This document shows positions 12,753 through 25,502 of a DNA stretch of 64,000 nt, piece by piece; the stretch's first letter is position 1; each line of letters opens with the position of its first letter. The stretch is from positions 36,419,001 to 36,483,000 of the forward strand of contig NC_068560.1 in assembly GCF_022201045.2 (NCBI RefSeq). The letters are read 5' to 3'. The DNA is from Citrus sinensis. Taxonomy: Eukaryota; Streptophyta; Magnoliopsida; Sapindales; Rutaceae. Below the pieces are notes generated by a model. That model was not told where the DNA came from and made no database searches. It saw nothing but the letters and a program-made list of their open reading frames with translations. The position numbers were made by a program, and so were the translations under genes.

Positions 12753-15168
12753 TTTCTTCGTTAATTATGGTATATAATTAAATGAAGACATGCTTCTCCA
12801 TTTTCAAATGTGAGTAGACCAGACATCCCTCGAATATTATAAAGGATAAAATCTGGGCAGTGATACATAATAATTAATGTAAGCTAGTCTTATTAATTGT
12901 TTGATTATAAATATCAAGTTATAATCTCATACAATATGAGTTCTAATCTGAGCATTAGTCTAATGTAATTCAAATAATAATAATAATGATAATAATAATG
13001 TATGGCTCATGAGAAGTTGATCGAATCATATGCACAGTTTGCTCTTATGAAATATGGGATTCAGTCCTCTATAAACGCGTCTATGTTACGTAAAAGTAGA
13101 TAGGTTCCTCTCAAGAGAATTGTCCAAGGTTTTCAATCGATAAAATATGTAAAAATATGGTTGGGACGTAAACGGTAGTATAACATTAATTGGGCGGCTT
13201 ATAATAATGAAAATACGAACGACTGTCGTGTTTGATCCTGAGGAAGACGGTGACAAATTCTAATTCAATGATTTGATTAAAGTGGTTATATAATTGAAAT
13301 TGGCGCATGGACCACTATATATTGATATATGATCAGTATGATCACCTTTTTTCCCCCCCATCTTTTAGCATGGGATATTGGCTCCAATGCTGGCTCCATA
13401 AGCTAGAGTGTAATGCAGCTATTGTGATCCCAAATATCGTGGGACAGAGCTAGTTGTTGATGTAAAAGGCATTTGAGGGATGGTGGATGATGATTGACGA
13501 TGAGGTGGAGTGGGCACCAAAAGCTAACGATGTTTCTTCTACTCAATCGAAAATGTCCCAAGAAATTTTTTGTTGGTATTTCTTTTTCTTCACCGAGTGA
13601 GTGAGACTGAGAGCTTCGACAATTATTTTATGGCCATTCATATCCTTGTGAATTAAGCAGCCGCAGTGCGAGGTTACTGAAAACAGGGAAAATCTGAAAT
13701 GATAGTGCGGAACAAATGGCACGAATGAAATAATAGAAAATAAAACGTAATTCGTTGGAACCCCAGACAGACCGCAAACGTTTTGACTTTTGACTCCTTT
13801 TATTTTTTTTTTGAGGACCATTTTGGAATTTGAACAAGAATACTTGGGTCAGGTCAACTTGTCAATTTAATTGGGTTTCACAGAGGAATGCATTTAATTG
13901 ATGGGGCCTTCTCAGTATGATCAGGCCTAGTTGCAGTCTGCGTATAGAAGCCACCAGACCAGAGTGACCAGACTATATAGGGCCTTAAATTAAAAATATA
14001 TATATATTTAAACCATTTAAATTTCAAAGATGTGACTTTTATGAAGTAACAACTAACAAGATTTGTGCAATGGTGACCTTTGAGTAGTTTTATTAATATG
14101 TCGAGCTTCGGAGCAAACAAACAATTGCGTGGGGGAAAAAGGTTGAGCGCCCAATCAACTCAACTCCTCTGGCTCTGTACCCCAAAAGATAAGAGTTGTT
14201 TTTTTTACTTTTTCGGAATAAATGGAGTACATAGGGGTGTCGACTCAAAAGATAAATATAAGGGTAGGATTTTGATGCCCTCAAAATTCCTAATGAATTT
14301 TTAATTAAAATTATTTAAATAATTTAATGTAAATCGATTTATTTTTGAATAGATATTCAATCAAACATTTAGATAAGTTATTCTTTTAATAAATCTTTTA
14401 CACTTATCTCATTTCATAATTTTTATTTATATTTTAAAATTTTATTAAAAATTTAACTTTTAGACCTTTGAAGATAAAATTATATAATAAAATTTTTTAA
14501 ATAAATTTAACATTTTAAAATTTTTTGTGCAATTTAATTTTAAGAAAAAATAATTGATTGTGATATATGAATTTGTATTTTATCAATGAAACTAAGGAGG
14601 GTGTCATAAGAATTTTAGAAAGGCATTAAACGCCGCACTCTAAATACAATTGGCCCATCGGGCAGTGGTTGGTTCGGCTCTAGGGCTTTTACATGGGCGC
14701 GAAGTATTCATGTATCCGACCCACAGCCAGGCCCCTCGGTTACATTTCAAGATTTCAAATGGGCCGATGTCGTGTAGTTTGTGGGTTTTCAATTTTAGCC
14801 GACGATAAGAATAGATGCTATGATTGAAATTCTGGAATGTTGTCGAACAAAGTTTATCAAGATCACGTTGATATTGATGCCGTCAATTTTAAATAATAAA
14901 TTGTAAATTGCGTGAAGAAATTCAAGGCCGTGGTAACCGAATTGATTTCCGCCGCTGACAACACCTCCGCATTTTATGGTATTTTTTATACACGTGTGTT
15001 GTGAAGCTGAAGCATGTTGCAGACGCGTGGTTTCTACTTTGCCGCTACGATCAGACGGCAAAGATTCTGTTTCCCAAGCTTTACCTTCGCTTTCCTTTTC
15101 CTCCTCTGGCGGTTGCGCCAAGTCTCTACCGTCAGCCCGGCTTCGCCTCTTATATTATCTCTATTGGG

Positions 15169-15349
15169 TGATCATACAATCATAAATTTTTATATAAATT
15201 AATATTATATTAATTTATTAATTAAATAAAAATATAAAATAATAAAAATAAATTATATGGATCAAGAGATATTTAATTCAATTAATAAATTAATGTCATA
15301 CCAATTTGTACAAAATAAATTTATACAAGAGTTTATAATTATATCATTA
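15169..15349 (-). mobile_element. Short MITE, copy A of a two-copy family
   Basis: About 180 bp with imperfect inverted ends: TGATCATACAATCATAAA at the left, and the reverse complement of the right end begins TAATGATATAATTATAAA. The interior contains ATATCTCTTGATCCA (on the minus strand), which recurs in the element at 63130-63316, in opposite orientation here. It lies just right of a GC-richer non-repeat stretch. Confidence 0.7.
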
Positions 15350-15364
15350 TTCTAATTTATTGTG

Positions 15365-16110
15365 AAAAATTTTAATATACTCGCAAGCGCACGAATTTAT
15401 AACTAGAATAGTGGTAACGAGATCAAACGCACAAGGATTGTTATAAATTAAAAAGTTTAATTTAAATTTAAAATTAATATTAATCATAACCAAATTAAAC
15501 AATTTGAATTTTTAAGAGAAATTAAAATAATTAAAATAAAGGAGAATTAAGTAAGACAAAAATTACCAAGGTTTCATAATTCATCACTATTCAACTAGAA
15601 ATTATCTAATGATTAATTAATCCCCAATTTTAGAATGACAACTCGAAATCAATCTATGTCATCTCATGGATATAACAATTAAACCTAATTAAAATTAATC
15701 TTGTGTAAGTTCTTTTTTTACTTAATAGTATAACATCTAAGCATCCCATATAAACATATTGAATAACAAATAGTCAAAGTTTTCATAAACACTATGTGTA
15801 AATAATTTAATGAAAGACACAGAATAAAAAATAATCATATATAAACTTTACATATTCAACCATTGATTTAATTAAATATTAATCCTAACAATCAATAATG
15901 TATGACAAAATTGATAAAAAGATTTAATAACATCCAACTAATCATGTGAAACAAGAATCGTAAGCATCAAATAATATATATAGGGAATTAATTAAATAAA
16001 AAAATAATTATTTCATTGAATATGGTTTCATCATTAATCTAAGTATAAGAAAATTAGCTAAACATACTTAAATTGAGAGCAAGAAATAAAATAAAATCAA
16101 CCATAGAGAG
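15365..16110. repeat. Retroelement-derived noncoding repeat (probable LTR or LARD fragment)
   Basis: The segment opens with CTCGCAAGCGCACGAATT, then TAGTGGTAACGAGATC and ACAAGGATTG. I know this word series from abundant noncoding LTR-retroelement sequence in plant genomes. The remainder is AT-rich and has no open frame. I cannot place both ends or find a partner LTR in this window, so a solo LTR or internal fragment is the best description. Confidence 0.45.
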
Positions 16111-16446
16111 TTAAATTGCTGCTGCTGCTGCTGCCGCTATTCTTCTTCTCCTTTTCTTTTCGTATCCCAATTATACGAAAATTTTTCTTTTCAAGTCACA
16201 ACAATGAAGCTAACTACTATTATTACCGCAATAATTGTTCTTCATGGTTCTAAAATTTCCTGAACTGCATATATCATTTACAACACAGGAGTATCAATTT
16301 TACAAACCCCAAACTTTGGAGTCGCCAACCATAAAACACATCTGTGTCCTCTAATGACAGTCGAGAGGAAATTTTGGATTTTGTACTCATTATAGCTCCT
16401 ACATTTTTGCCTCAACATCAAAACTTGTTCATTTTTCTGAAACTCT

Positions 16447-18291
16447 TTAACTAGAAACGTTGCCCCAAGAAGCCTTGAAGTGATGCAAACTTGGCAGGCC
16501 ATGGCCATAACATCCTTCGGGTGCCGGATAAAAGAGCTTGCGCAGGTGGTTGTATTTTTCCTCATCAAAGTTGTGGGCCCTAATGAGTTTATTTTGCCTG
16601 GACTTGAATCTGCGGTGGAAGTAGCCTTCAAAGGTAGGCTCAGTGGACGTCCTTAGAAAGAAACCATACGCTAAAGCAAAGTCAAGCGATGAGACAAAGA
16701 AGCATATGGGCTCCATCACATCCCAACTGAGTTCCCAGAATGTGAGCCTCATGAACCCAAGTGTTTGCACCGTTAAGAAACCCAACCCAAAATACAGCTC
16801 CCCTCGAACCTGGGCCTTAGCCTTCTGGTCAATTATGGCCTTCTGCATTTCCATCCTCTCCAGTTCTTTTCTTCTTGGGTCACTGGGTGTTGCTACTGTT
16901 TCAGAAATTATGCTCTCCATCGATTTTGCCACCTGTAATCATCAAATAGCTGGATCGCATTATTATCATTCTCAAAGAAAGTCTTCATCTAGGACAATTT
17001 TCAATTATGACGTAACGTCTCGTCTCTTAATCATCACGTGCGAGTCAGATTGACAAGCAAATAAACTCATAAAGTACTTTTAATTCCCACCGTTGTACAG
17101 ACAACACACCACCCGCACCGGACAGAGCTCAAACAAACGCTTTTATTTATTTATTTATTTATGTTTATTCTTTTACCACTTTGCAAAGAATTAAATGAAA
17201 TAACTGAATGCGCAACTCGGTCCTGCCCATAACCATAGATGACAGATCCACGTTTTTGGGCGCAAAGGTCTCTAGAAAGGGGAAAACTGAATGTGGCAGA
17301 AGGCCGGTCATCATGTCAGCTCACTTCGTCTTTTAATCCGAAATCAATTCAAGAATGAGTGTGTATAGCCAATCAAACACTTTTGTTCAATATTCCAAGT
17401 TTCATTTTTTAACCACCCTCTCACTTGCTATTGATTGAGTGTTCCTCCAATACAATTCTTCAGATTTCCGCTGTCCTGACCCCGCTCCTGATTTACAGTA
17501 TATATGTAATGTAGGTGAATTTTCATATAAAGATATTTTAAAGGAAAAAAAAAATCAGACAAGTTGGAATAAACAAAATCCCTATATTAAGGCTAGCATC
17601 TAATTGTTTTGATGACTAGAAACATAAAACATAATATTTATTATTTAATAAAGGGAAAGATTTATACCTGCTCCGGTCGTAGAAAAACTATGCTGCCTAA
17701 AACGATGACGTTTCCGGACTCATCCAACGACTTAGCGAACTCAACCCCTTGACTTTCATTCTCGCAGCTGTCAATACAGAAACGAACAAACTCGTTATAC
17801 GAAATTGAATTCTTTTGAGTCTCTCTCAGCTTCAATTTCAACTTCTCCATTTGCGACAGCCTCAACAGTTTCCTCGCGTCATCAACCGTTAAGCCGTACA
17901 ACGAACCTCCAGTTGTCTCCATCGCCGTCTCCGTCTTCGGATCCTGAAGCGACGGCGCAAGGCCGTCAAGCCGGAGGCGATCTCCGGCGATGTTAATATT
18001 TCTCAGTTTCTCTCTCATCTTCTCTCCGACAGGCGCCCAGAGAAAGTGTGGGAAGCTCAAGGCGGATTGGTTGATGGCTCGCCGTTGGAGGATTTTATGG
18101 AAAAAGCCTTTGTCAGTGAATTCCGGAGAAGTGATGTACTCACGGTGGGAGTTTGTTTTAACGGCATTCGGAGGGACGGGAGTGTGAGCTGAGGGTGAGT
18201 GTTCTAGAGTTACAGCCGGTGACGATACTCTGTAACCGTAAATGCAACTCTTGTTAACCAGACGCTTCACTATAGTCTTACGAAGCGCCAT
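16447..18291 (-). CDS. MCU: Mitochondrial calcium uniporter pore protein (MCU family), 2 exons
   Basis: Pore subunit of the inner-membrane mitochondrial calcium uniporter. Exon 1 is 18291-17668, exon 2 is 16932-16447; phase-0 GT-AG junction, 369 aa. The N-terminus is basic and hydroxylated with no acidic residues in its first 28 positions, as in a mitochondrial presequence. A heptad-like helix (about residues 150-165) and a second charged coiled coil (about 228-250) bracket the pore domain in the usual order. The first membrane helix is about 252-272, then the selectivity-filter signature WDVMEP at 278-283 (acidic Asp279 and Glu282, the DIME motif), then the second helix to about 301. The C-terminal part is matrix-type and basic (HRRFKSRQNK). 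From memory, Arabidopsis At5g42610 is an MCU next to the leishmanolysin-like gene, the same pairing as here. Confidence 0.95.
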
Positions 18292-18733
18292 TTATGAGGT
18301 AGAAATAGAAAAGAGGAAGAAGGAATGGAGGTCCAATAATTGAGGACTTTTTTTTTCCTTCTTTTTGTGAATTATGGCGAAGGTGTTGCGATATTTATAG
18401 GGTCCGAGGATAGAGGAGAATCTTGAGTTTTTGGAGAATCTGAGAGGGTAAATTGGCGATATGTATCTTCTCAATTACTCGCAATTATTTTTAACCACAT
18501 TTTTTTTAAAATACTTACTTGCTGTTTCTACTTTCACCTTCTTATTGGACCATGAATGGAAGGCGAGACGTGGCTGCATTTGATTTGACCTTGTTGTTCA
18601 CGGCATAAGGGTTCGCGTCCTTTGTAACGATTTTGAATGTTGGAAACTCCATCGCGTATGTGTCCGGTGTTTTTTAAAAGACTTAATTGCCCCTTGCAGA
18701 CTCCTTTTTTCCTATTTTGAGTTCTGCATATTA
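18292..18733. promoter_or_regulatory. Upstream region of the MCU gene
   Basis: This is the 5' UTR and promoter side of the minus-strand MCU gene. The first 170 bases are purine-rich on the plus strand, so the transcript leader is pyrimidine-rich. No single operator could be assigned. It is bounded on the right by a MITE. Confidence 0.4.
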
Positions 18734-19617
18734 AGGCAGTGTTTACTTTCTGGAGTGGAAGTATGGAGTGTGGATTTCTCCCACTCTAGTGTTTACTTAG
18801 CTTAAAAAATAAGAGAGTGGGAGTGAAAATTCGTGGGTCTCACCTAATTTTGGAGTGGGAAGTGGGATTTCCACTCCCATGGGGGGAGGTGGGAGTGGGA
18901 ATCCACTCCTCTCTCTTCCCATTTTATCCTTATAAAAATAAATAAATAAATAATATCATATTTAATAAAATAAATAATATCATATTTAATAAAATAAATA
19001 ATATCATATTTAATAAAATAAATAATATCATATTTAATAAAATAAATAATATCATATTTATTAAAAATAATAATTATATCATATTTATTTTATTAAATTT
19101 AATAAAATAAAAATAAATAAATATTATATTTAAATTAATAATATTAAACATTAATTTTAATAAATATTAATTATTTATTTAATTAATAATAATAAATATT
19201 TTATTCTAAAAAAATATTAATTTTGTACTATATTATCAATAATAATATTTCATTTGTGTTGCTATTATTAATAATTTTTATTCACATAATTTAAATTAAA
19301 ATTAATAAAAAATTATGATTTACATAATTAAGAATATTAGTAATTATTATTAATTTATAAATATAATAAAATATTTATTTTATTTTCCAAATATATTTTT
19401 TATTAATTTTTTAATTATAAATTATAATTCTGTACATAAGGATAAAATTGTAATTTAAAATAATTTACTCTCAATTTAAGACAAAGTAAACAAATAATTA
19501 GGATTCTGATTGACAATCCATACTTTCATTTAGTCTAAGTAAACACCCTACTCCCACTCTCACTCCACACTCCTAATCCAAGGATTCCCACTCCAATCCA
19601 AAAAGTAAACGCAGAGT
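18734..19617. mobile_element. Tourist/PIF-Harbinger-like MITE, about 884 bp, TTA duplication
   Basis: The left end AGGCAGTGTTTACTTTCTGG pairs with the reverse complement of the right end, ACTCTGCGTTTACTTTTTGG. Inside both ends are complementary GGAGTGGGAGTG-type words. TTA lies directly outside both ends (18731-18733 and 19618-19620), fitting a PIF/Harbinger 3-bp target duplication. The interior is almost pure A/T and contains an internal 24-bp tandem array. No transposase frame is present, so it is nonautonomous. Confidence 0.75.
18951..19070. repeat. 24-bp AT-rich tandem array inside the MITE
   Basis: TAATATCATATTTAATAAAA repeats at 18951, 18975, 18999, 19023 and 19047, giving a strict 24-bp period with about five copies; the last one drifts. 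It lies wholly within the Tourist-like element. Confidence 0.9.
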
Positions 19618-19918
19618 TTAATAATGCATTAATCAATTGGTAATTGTACTCAAAATCTCAAATAAGAATGGAGAACGAGATTAGAATAAAATGTTACTTG
19701 AGTTGTAAGAAATTAGAATATGACTTATTCTATTGGTGTATTTATTTTGTATAAAAATCGGAATGAATTATTACAAGTTATTAAAATATTCTTAATTAAT
19801 TATTGTACTTAGTATTATATTATCTATAATAATCATAATCATAATCATCATCATCATTCAGTCGATCACGAAATAAAATGCTTCCCATTTCAAGGTGAAT
19901 TCTATTTTTTGGATTTCA

Positions 19919-19970
<52 letters not shown>

Positions 19971-20841
19971 GACCCATTTGCAAATATTTCAAAATTTATG
20001 GGTATTTCTACCAACTCTATAAATTATTGAAAACACATACCAAAATGCAAAACATAACTAAGGTTAATTTGGATATTTTTGAAATTGAGCGGAGTAAAAA
20101 TAGTCAATCTTAGGAATGGTGACTTATTCCCAACTTCCCGAGAGAATCAAGTTCTTATTCCTTAATCCCAAATATACATGAGCCCCACATGTTTCATTAA
20201 TATCCCCCGTATATTTTAGTAAATTTTATCAAGTAAACTACATCAATCATTCTAATTATGGATTCTAATTCCTCAACCCCACAAGAAAGTACACCATAAA
20301 TATGTGTTTTTGTGTCCCACTATACTTTATTATTTAGTATTATGTTTAGTTGTGTAATTTAATATTTATGTTATTAAATAAAATTTAAATATTATTTAAA
20401 TTATCAATAAAGTAAGACAAGCACTACCGACAACCAACAACTACCTTCATACATTATAAATGTTGTTCGTTTAAGATAGATTTGGTATTATTTAAATACA
20501 TGGAGCTCTTTGTAACAAACTAATATCAATGACGACAAGGCTCTCTTTGCCAAATATCTACAATTGAAGTTTTGAAATTCAAAAGTTTAATTGTAGATTA
20601 TGGCAACTGGAAACTCCATTTATGTCAATATTGGTATCGCTGCGTTGTGCTTGAGATAAGATTTTAACGGTATTAAGTTTATATATAGTAGTTTTCTGGT
20701 TCGGAATTTTAAAGTAACGGAAAAATTCAAGAAAGCTTTAAAACCATGGGGTTTAAGAGGTTTAAAACTTAAAGTGTTTAAACCATACGGTTTATATATT
20801 TTTTCTGACTTTTTCGCAGTTTAAATTTTTGAATAGGACAT
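19618..20841. other. Gene-free AT-rich spacer
   Basis: No coding domain seen. It contains an (AAT)n microsatellite at 19919-19968. The 72-codon frame across it is a product of that repeat. Confidence 0.6.
19919..19968. repeat. (AAT)n microsatellite
   Basis: About 16 uninterrupted AAT units. Confidence 0.95.
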
Positions 20842-20959
<118 letters not shown>

Positions 20960-21791
20960 AATAAACCACAACAACAGTAGCGATCTACGATTGTTGCCTT
21001 GTTGATGTGGAAACAATCATAAATCGTAATTAAATATAAATCCATTAATCAGATTAAATTAAATGAATTTAAAAATAAAATGTGTACATAGCCGCTCAGG
21101 TCTAGGGGAAGCGGGTATGGTTATGCTAAAATTAACCAAGAAGTTGGTCTGCATTTTGGAATATAGTGAAGACCATGCTAGAGTGGCATGCCAAACTTGC
21201 CCCAAAACTTCTTTTTAATTAATAGGTATGATCCAATTGATTTCGCCCTAAAACTTCCTTTTCCTACAGATTTGCTCAAAACTTGACATTTCCCGAAGTC
21301 ATCAATTAAAGTCAATACTCGTGTGATTGATGAAGATAATCGTTTCATCATGTAGTAGCATGAATAAATTGCATATGTCAATAGGTTTTTAGACCGATGA
21401 TGAATTTATTAGAAGAAACTCTACAATATAATAGAGGTACAATGTCAGTCATATAACAAACAAATGATGTTATGATATGTGAGTGATGTTTACATTAAAT
21501 TTCATTACACATGTTATGCATCCATCAATTGATTGTATTACCTTTGATATAGGAAGAATTTATTTAGTTGATATCAACTGAACCATTTTCTTTTTTCTTT
21601 TCTTTCACAAGTATGTGTACGTTAAGCATTAATATAGTTAATAGTTTTACGTCCTTTCTTACTAGGCTACTATACATTATGGAGAGATTGTTAGTTCCCC
21701 CTTCACCGAAATCAATATATACCGCTTGCTACTTATTGGTTTTATGATAACCAATAATCTCCTGACAACATAATTTTACAGTATTATCTGC

Positions 21792-22240
21792 GTGTTTAAA
21801 TCCACATTTATTCATATTTATTATAAATTAAATAAATCATGTAAATAGAAATTAAAATAAGAATATGTAAGTACTAAAAATAATAAATATATGTTTCGAT
21901 GTGAATAAAAAATTAATAATAAGATAATTTTCTTGTACTTTTTGTTATTTTTCTTAAAAAAATTTCTAATAATAAATATATTTTTATTTCTAAGATAAAT
22001 TATCAAATATTACCCTTATGTTTAAATACACTTTTACTCATTTTTTTAAAAAAATTAGATAGATCATATAATTAAATAGAAATTAAAATAATAAAATATA
22101 AGCACTAAAAATAAGAAATACATGTTTCAATGTGAATAAAAAATTAGTAATAAGATATTTTACATGTACTTTTTGTTATTTTCTAAATATTTTTCTTATA
22201 ATAAATATGTATTTTATATTTTTATGATAAATTATCAAGT
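21792..22240. repeat. Two-copy direct duplication, about 227-bp unit
   Basis: The copy starting TGTTTAAATCCACATTTA at about 21792 is followed by a diverged copy starting TGTTTAAATACACTTTTA at about 22019. Shared landmarks are AATAGAAATTAAAATAA, GATGTGAATAAAAAATTA / CAATGTGAATAAAAAATTA and TGTACTTTTTGTTATTTT. The copies have many substitutions, so the duplication is old. There is no coding content. Confidence 0.75.
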
Positions 22241-23790
22241 AAATGACCAATGACTAATTTATCCCTCGTTTCCTTCAAATTTTTTAGTGCTGAGGGGTGT
22301 TTAGATATTATGGAAATAGTAAAGGGATGAATGGTATATATTAATATTAATAAGAAGAAATTAACAATCTCCACAAAGATAATATTGTAAAATTATGGTG
22401 CAAGTAGTTTATTGGCTATTATAAAAATCGTAAAGGCAAGAAGTAGCACATATTGATTTCAATAGAAAGAAACTGACACACACAGAAAAATGTTTGATGG
22501 ATCTTATGCTTGCTTAAGTAACTACTTAGTCTGCTATGATAAAAAGGAAATTGAGAAAAAAAATGTGCTCGGTCCATTGCATGGATACAAATGCACAAAA
22601 CTATGAATCGGGAGATTTGTGTTGCCAAACCTTTTTGAGCATCATATACATTAACAGAAATGTGTGAGGGTTAGAATTGTCTTTTGACAACGTACGACAG
22701 CTACATATTGAGCCGTAGCGGGGGGGTAAATTCAATTATACTAACCAGCGAGAAGAAGAAAAAACAAAGAGAAGAGAAGATCGAGCTGAATGCTGATACA
22801 CTTCTGCCAGAGTAAAACATTAATTAATGGTCAGATCTGAGATGCCAGATTTAGAAATTAGTAAATAGTGATAACGTTTTGAAAGGGAGTATGTTAGTTT
22901 TAACTGAGACAGGCTTATTTGGTTACCAGTATAAACGTTCCACTTCTATACAACTTTCCTTCACTTGTCACTCACAAAACCTTCGCCTTTTTGCATGTTA
23001 GCCTTGTCAACATTCTTCGCATGCCTGCCATTTGCCTTTCAAACTGCTTTACTCTGGTGACGGATTCTAAGAACTACTTAAAACAATCTTTGCCCTTCTG
23101 CCATGTTAATTACGTTACGCCTCTGCTTAAGCTCGACTTGCGGATATGAACGCTTCATTGTTAGCACATAAATCATACTTGTAAAGAAAGAAAAATGTCC
23201 ACCGTATGGTTAAAAAACATGAACAATAATGATAATAAATAAAAAAATGTTACTAACTTAAAAGCATTTTCAAGTTTGTGGGGCCGTCCCATGCCATGAT
23301 TTTAATTCATTTGTGACTTTTGATTGCATGAAGGTCGGGCCAGTTTCCTGATAGCTAATTGCCTAATTTCTCAAGAGTGTGATCGCTGATCTCTTGCTGG
23401 ATTCGGCAAATAACTAAAGGATATTATTAAATGCGCTCTATAAATAATTATTGTCTCATAAATTTTGTTTTCAAAATGCATTGGGTTTAAAATAATTATA
23501 AAAAAGTTTTTGTTTAATCTTACTGTTAAATGTTGTAAGAATACAAATGATTAAAATGAATATAATATTGAATGAAATTTACTTACACACATAAATACTC
23601 ATTTTTTCAATTTTTTTGTTGTATCTGTATGATAATTGGTAACTAAAAAATAATATTTATAATTTATTAATTTTATTTGATATCCCAAAATAATTTGCAA
23701 GAAAATAGTGAAGATGTAGAGTAAAGAAGCATAGGTAAACATGATAAGGATTCTTTTCTAGGTATTTTCTTTCCTAGTGGTCTTAAATCT
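22241..23790. other. Gene-free spacer
   Basis: No supported exon, RNA gene or element. The 76-codon plus-strand frame at 22919-23149 has ordinary amino-acid composition but no family resemblance I can name and no flanking splice partners. Confidence 0.5.
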
Positions 23791-24668
23791 TTTAAGGATC
23801 AATTGACATGTGCCATTAACGAAATTAAATGGTTGATATTAAATCTTTTTTTGTAATCTTATTTTTTAACTCATGGTCACTAAAAAAAAATTCTTTATTT
23901 ATTGTGATTTTTTCTCCCTTCACAAAATTAGAATTTTAATTATTACAATTTTAAAGAGTTCAAAACAGCAGCTCAAAAAAAAAAAAAAAACAACAACAAC
24001 TGTAAATTGAGAAAAATAGCCAAACAACAACAAAATTGTAGCAATAAAATTAAAGTTGTTTTGGAACTTTGTTGTGCATACGAATTAATAATAAGTGGTT
24101 TCTGTAGCCTTGTTCGAAATGTTTATCAATATTCGCTTGTGTTCTCGGTAGATAATTGATTACCAATTGCTTCCTTTTTCCCCCCTTTTTCAAGTTAATT
24201 AATAATACTCACATATGTACAACAAAAACGACAAAAAAGTTTTTCGGAAAATGTCAACGTCTAGCTCAATGTCCAATCCAACACAATGGATGCATCATGA
24301 AGAATTTTAATGAACAAATTTTAAGGAATTGCTTCAACAAAATAGTACAAGTTTTCACTTTCATTTGCAATTCTTTGAACTAAATTAATGTTGCTACTTA
24401 ATAAGCTGTTGCTAATGGGGATATAATTCTGTTGTTGCAATTTTTACTGTTGTCTAGTTTCTGTTTTGTTGCTTTTTTGGGTTTGCAACTATTGTTTTGA
24501 ATTCTTTAAAATCACAATAATTAAAATTCTAATTTTTTGAAGGGAGGAAAAATCACAATAATTAAAGAAATTTTTTTGAGTTACCATGAGTAAAACAATA
24601 AGATTATAATGTAGATTTAATTTTCGCCATTTAATTTCATTAATGACACATGTCAGTAAATCCTTAAA
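23791..24668. mobile_element. Nonautonomous DNA element with long (about 200-bp) inverted repeats
   Basis: The left arm (about 23791-23990) and right arm (about 24470-24668) are reverse complements over about 200 bp at roughly 80-85% identity by eye. The outer ends read TTTAAGGAT on the left and ATCCTTAAA on the right. Shared landmarks in the arms are GACATGTG, GAAATTAAATGG and TTAGAATTTTAATTATT. The middle has CAA/GTT-rich words that are also partly complementary. There is no transposase frame. Clear target duplications were not found. Confidence 0.8.
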
Positions 24669-24672
24669 TAGT

Positions 24673-24803
24673 TATGGTGAAGTTGCTCCACTGTAGATCA
24701 TTGTCTTATAACCACATGATTAAAGTGATAATTAGTAAAAAAAAGTTATTGCTATAATCGTGTGGTTATTAGCAGTGTCTTATGGTGGAGCAACTACACC
24801 TAG
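24673..24803. mobile_element. Short hairpin MITE, about 130 bp
   Basis: The left arm (24673-24722) contains GAAGTTGCTCCAC and TAACCACATGATTA; the right arm contains TAATCGTGTGGTTA and GTGGAGCAACTAC. The arms are reverse complements over about 45 bp around a short A-rich loop, and abut the right end of the long-inverted-repeat element. A transcript would fold into one stem-loop. Confidence 0.75.
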
Positions 24804-25502
24804 ACCCTAATTGTAAAACTAATTCTTAAAATTAGGATTTCTATTTCTATCATCTGGTCATCGGAATCTGGTGCATGGCATGAGCAAACTGCATATAATA
24901 GAACTTTCTTTTGCCCTGTGTCTTACTAACACAATCACATTATTGTTGGATACCGCGGCATACCCCTTTATGCACAATAACTATACTTGTTAGTTAATTA
25001 AAGAGAAAAACATTTCTAAATCGACAACCACACCATACACTGTAATAATTATTATATTTCGATTAATAAATTGTGAGAACAACTATATAAACGTGACCCT
25101 ATTGAGTACACCCTTGATTAACACAAATGGAATATTCTGGTTAGTTTGTCAAATAAAATTATCATTAATTAAATAAATTAAACGGTTCATCAACATATGT
25201 ACATGGATTCCATTAAAGTGATTGATTAAAAGTTAATTCCTCTGGTTTGGGTTAGGAATTTCTTGTACATAAGCAGCATATCTAAAAATCTTGGGTATCT
25301 CACTCACATGCTCTATTTATAACTAATATTGATAAAGCTGTCCGAGTCTCTTGTCTTTTTCTCGACTACTAATTTTAATAGGTGCGTGATTGCTTGTATT
25401 TTCCGTCCTCTTTCCTCTTTCCTCTTTTTCTTTTTTTTCACTTTCTTTTTTCCAGAGAATTCTTCACGGAAGTCTCTTGGATCTAGATTGTCATTGAGTA
25501 CC
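24804..25502. other. Gene-free spacer
   Basis: No supported coding exon or RNA gene. It is mostly AT-rich with a pyrimidine-rich stretch at 25400-25460. Confidence 0.5.

Larger units (their letters stand above)
7107..15168. other. Gene-free AT-rich intergenic region
   Basis: About 8 kb between the protease start and a MITE at 15.17 kb. The first few hundred bases are probably the protease promoter and 5' UTR. I found no conserved domain on either strand. Content seen: AT-rich and homopolymer tracts, a near-perfect direct duplication at 9201-9275, 46-bp tandem repeats at 11533-11640, a TC/TG microsatellite at 11752-11804 and a short tRNA-like A-box motif near 12.7 kb. The 83-codon frame at 10487 has a weak Cys-x-x-Cys plus His look but no recognisable family. 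Confidence 0.6.

Noticed and set aside
16643..17053. A 136-codon plus-strand frame opposite MCU exon 2
   Set aside because: It is the antisense shadow of the conserved MCU coding exon.
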